This document shows positions 62,745-64,000 of a stretch of DNA of 64,000 bases, in pieces. The position numbers were made by a program, and so were the translations under genes. The stretch's first letter is position 1. Each line of letters opens with the position of its first letter. The stretch is from Verrucomicrobiaceae bacterium (GTDB taxonomy: Bacteria > Verrucomicrobiota > Verrucomicrobiia > Verrucomicrobiales > Verrucomicrobiaceae). The notes below the pieces were generated by a model. That model had not been told where the DNA came from and did no database searches. It was given only the letters and a program-made list of their open reading frames with translations. The stretch lies in NCBI GenBank assembly GCA_016713035.1, contig JADJPW010000001.1, positions 682,001 through 746,000 of the forward strand. The letters are read 5' to 3'.

Positions 62745-63822
62745 TTACGAACCAAAACCATGGAAAATGGGACGAATGACTTCGGAGCGGAAGGTTGGGT
62801 CAAGGGCGCATCGCTTGCTCTTGCTGCGTACGGAGCCTTTCAGCGGTCTTGTCTTGAGCACCTTGGCTGATATTTCGCGCAGCAAGGTGAGGTTGTGCGC
62901 GGCGGTTTTGTCCCGCATCTGGCTGTGATCCTCGTGGTAGGTCACCTCCAGCAGATGATGGCACTGGTTTTGACTCGCTACGCTCGCCCTGCGGGCTGCC
63001 TGCGGCAGTCTATCTCCGCTGCGCTCTAGTTCTACCGACCAATGGTTGCGGATGAGGCGGCCCAGGTCGGCGGCGACCCTCCGAGCTGCTGAGATAGTAA
63101 TGCATTTCGACCGTTGGTCTCTCCGCGCAGTGGCGCTGGCGCATCGTCTCGCGCCGCACGCAGATGATGCTTTGCAGCCCCGCCCATTTCCATGACCTGG
63201 GCCACCAGTTCATCTCGCGGATGACGACGACTTCGCGTTTCTCGTAGCGTCCGCGGTTTTGCTCGCTGGTGGTGCTTACTTCGCAGCCGGGCTGCCATCC
63301 GCCCTGCGCATGGGTTTCATCCTCCGGCAGACGCAGACTCTCAAAACGGAAAACGGGCGATGACGGCTTCATGCGCGTCTTTTTCATTGGCTTTGAGCAC
63401 GAGGATGTAGTCGGCTCCGCTCTCCTGGATCTGCTTGGCGATATCGGGGTGGCCGCCCATAGCGTCGATGGTAACGGTGGCTCCGTGGAGTTGGAGGCGG
63501 GCGAGTAACCGTGGCAGGGCTTCCAGTTCGTTGCTCTTCTCGGCGCAAACTTCGAGACCGACGCTCAGGGAGGCTTCGCTGACCCAGGAGTGCAGGATGT
63601 GCAGGATGCTCTTTCCCGTGATGCTGTCCTTGGCTCCACGGCTGACTTTGCCATCGAGTCCGCCGACCCACAGCTCCATGATTTCGAGCGGCACCTCGGG
63701 TAGTGGATACAGCACGCGACCGATGACGCGCGGATCGGGCAGGCTGGCGAAGAGTTGCCTTAGCCTCAGGATGTCTGGCTGCTCGGAGGATTGCGTGGCG
63801 GGGAGACAATGAGGAGGTGTGA
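62745..63822 (-). pseudogene. ISAs1-family transposase with deletion, frameshift and a hairpin micro-element
   Basis: Reading starts with QLFASLPDPRVIGRVLYPLP (N-terminus). It then jumps to GGLDGKVSRGAKDS, so about 85 residues that normally lie between them are missing, including the helix-rich part before the first Asp. TVTIDAMGGHPDIAKQIQES and YILVLKANEKDAHEAV are the second catalytic block. A frame change follows MHYYLSSSEG near 63080, after which ADLGRLIRNHWSVE leads into copy B of the micro-element (20 residues) and then NQCHHLLEVTYHEDHSQMRD with the catalytic Glu region, and the C-terminus ends PIFHGFGS. The gene is inactive. Confidence 0.85.
62970..63029 (-). repeat. Hairpin micro-element, copy B, in frame inside the ISAs1 transposase
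   Basis: Sixty bases sit between the codons for HWSVE and NQCHHLLEVT, where homologous ISAs1 transposases read HWxIEN directly. On the minus strand the element reads gcagcggagatagac, then the hairpin ctgcc-gca-ggcag, then cagcccgcagggcgag and gcgagtcaa. It adds a peptide starting LERSGDRLPQAARR and ending SVASQ without a stop. It matches copy A (6284-6350) in orientation and peptide, and copy C (7200-7283) in sequence. Confidence 0.8.
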
Positions 63823-63873
63823 GCCTTCTTCGTTTTCGTGGACAGCAAAAGTTGGGTAACTACCCAAAGCAGC

Positions 63874-64000
63874 ATGAACACGACCGGAACAAAAAAACGC
63901 ACTTATGACGAGCAGTTCAAACGCGACGCAGTCGCGCTGCTCGAAAGCGGCCGCAAGGCCGCCCAGCTTGCCCGCGAACTGGGCATTTCCTTGAACCTGC
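63874..64000 (+). CDS. IS3-family transposase OrfA, N-terminal part (runs off the right edge)
   Basis: The frame starts at 63874 (MNTTGTKKRTYDEQFKRDAV) and is open to the window edge. ALLESGRKAAQLARELGIS is the helix-turn-helix of IS3-type OrfA proteins (HTH_Tnp_1), which bind the element's ends. OrfB, the DDE part, would lie beyond the edge. A candidate left end of the element is near 63819 (tgtgagccttcttcgttttc), which abuts the truncated ISAs1-like element. Confidence 0.8.
   Translation, partial: MNTTGTKKRTYDEQFKRDAVALLESGRKAAQLARELGISLNL

Larger units (their letters stand above)
62739..63822 (-). mobile_element. ISAs1-family insertion sequence, degraded
   Basis: The left end is placed at cagggcttacg (62739), next to the transposase stop at 62745; CAGGG-type tips are usual in ISAs1. 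The right end is lost where an IS3-family element begins near 63819. The element sits directly upstream of rplE and downstream of nothing recognisably ribosomal, so it separates rplE from the usual upstream genes of the spc operon. Confidence 0.7.

Noticed and set aside
1..64000. CRISPR arrays, tRNA or rRNA genes, and riboswitches
   Set aside because: No regularly spaced direct repeats, tRNA TPsiC-type motifs in a foldable context, or rRNA blocks were recognised; a covariance-model scan was not possible.

Overview
The window looks like the chromosome of a Verrucomicrobiota bacterium (PVC superphylum), probably Verrucomicrobiaceae-like; the taxon is inferred. Supporting this are two DUF1501 proteins with twin-arginine leaders, a DUF1553 C-terminus, a 1,260-residue PVC-type dehydrogenase/HEAT/cytochrome c protein, an exported sulfatase, a PQQ-type beta-propeller, many lipoproteins and moderately high GC.

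Layout. 1-5.6 kb: secreted PVC-type oxidative/hydrolytic proteins. 5.6-13.1 kb: a dense transposon graveyard. An IS30 element abuts a relic IS630 gene; that relic is split by an IS1380-family element with a 5-bp target duplication, which is itself split by an IS4-family element with a 10-bp duplication. Two further IS630 elements and an IS5 fragment follow. 13.2-19.4 kb: an ECF sigma factor with a membrane partner, a NUDIX protein, divergent gspK/gspE, and miaB. 19.4-20.3 kb: more transposase relics. 20.4-30 kb: a MacB-type exporter, lipoproteins, moeA, an MsbA-type exporter and exported proteins. 30.3-37.5 kb: dnaA, an amidase, sucC, rarA, an Rrf2 regulator and an unusual NtrC-like regulator. 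37.7-57 kb: exported enzymes, an AbiEii-like pair, cell-wall genes (LysM protein, second amidase), lipid and sugar metabolism, comM, pyrF and rsfS. 57-62.6 kb: the 3' part of the spc ribosomal operon (rplE-rpsH-rplF-rplR-rpsE-rplO-secY-map, minus strand), without rpsN or rpmD between its genes. 62.7-64 kb: a decayed ISAs1-family element and the start of an IS3-family element, directly upstream of rplE.

Most interesting signal: three copies of a small (about 60-84 bp) GC-rich hairpin element sit in frame inside transposase genes of three unrelated IS families (IS30 near 6.3 kb, IS1380 near 7.2 kb, ISAs1 near 63.0 kb). Each lengthens the protein at a conserved site without a stop. Two copies are in the same orientation relative to coding and give similar peptides; the third is inverted yet still open. 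Their central hairpin appears to covary. This resembles the in-frame palindromic elements of Rickettsia, but in another phylum and in transposases.

Sequence-quality caveat: secY and rplE each carry a single-base frameshift, beside a short C run and in a short A run. Both genes are essential, so the assembly probably contains indel errors. Some frameshifts in other genes and IS elements may be artefacts. All calls were made by reading the sequence; no database search was run.
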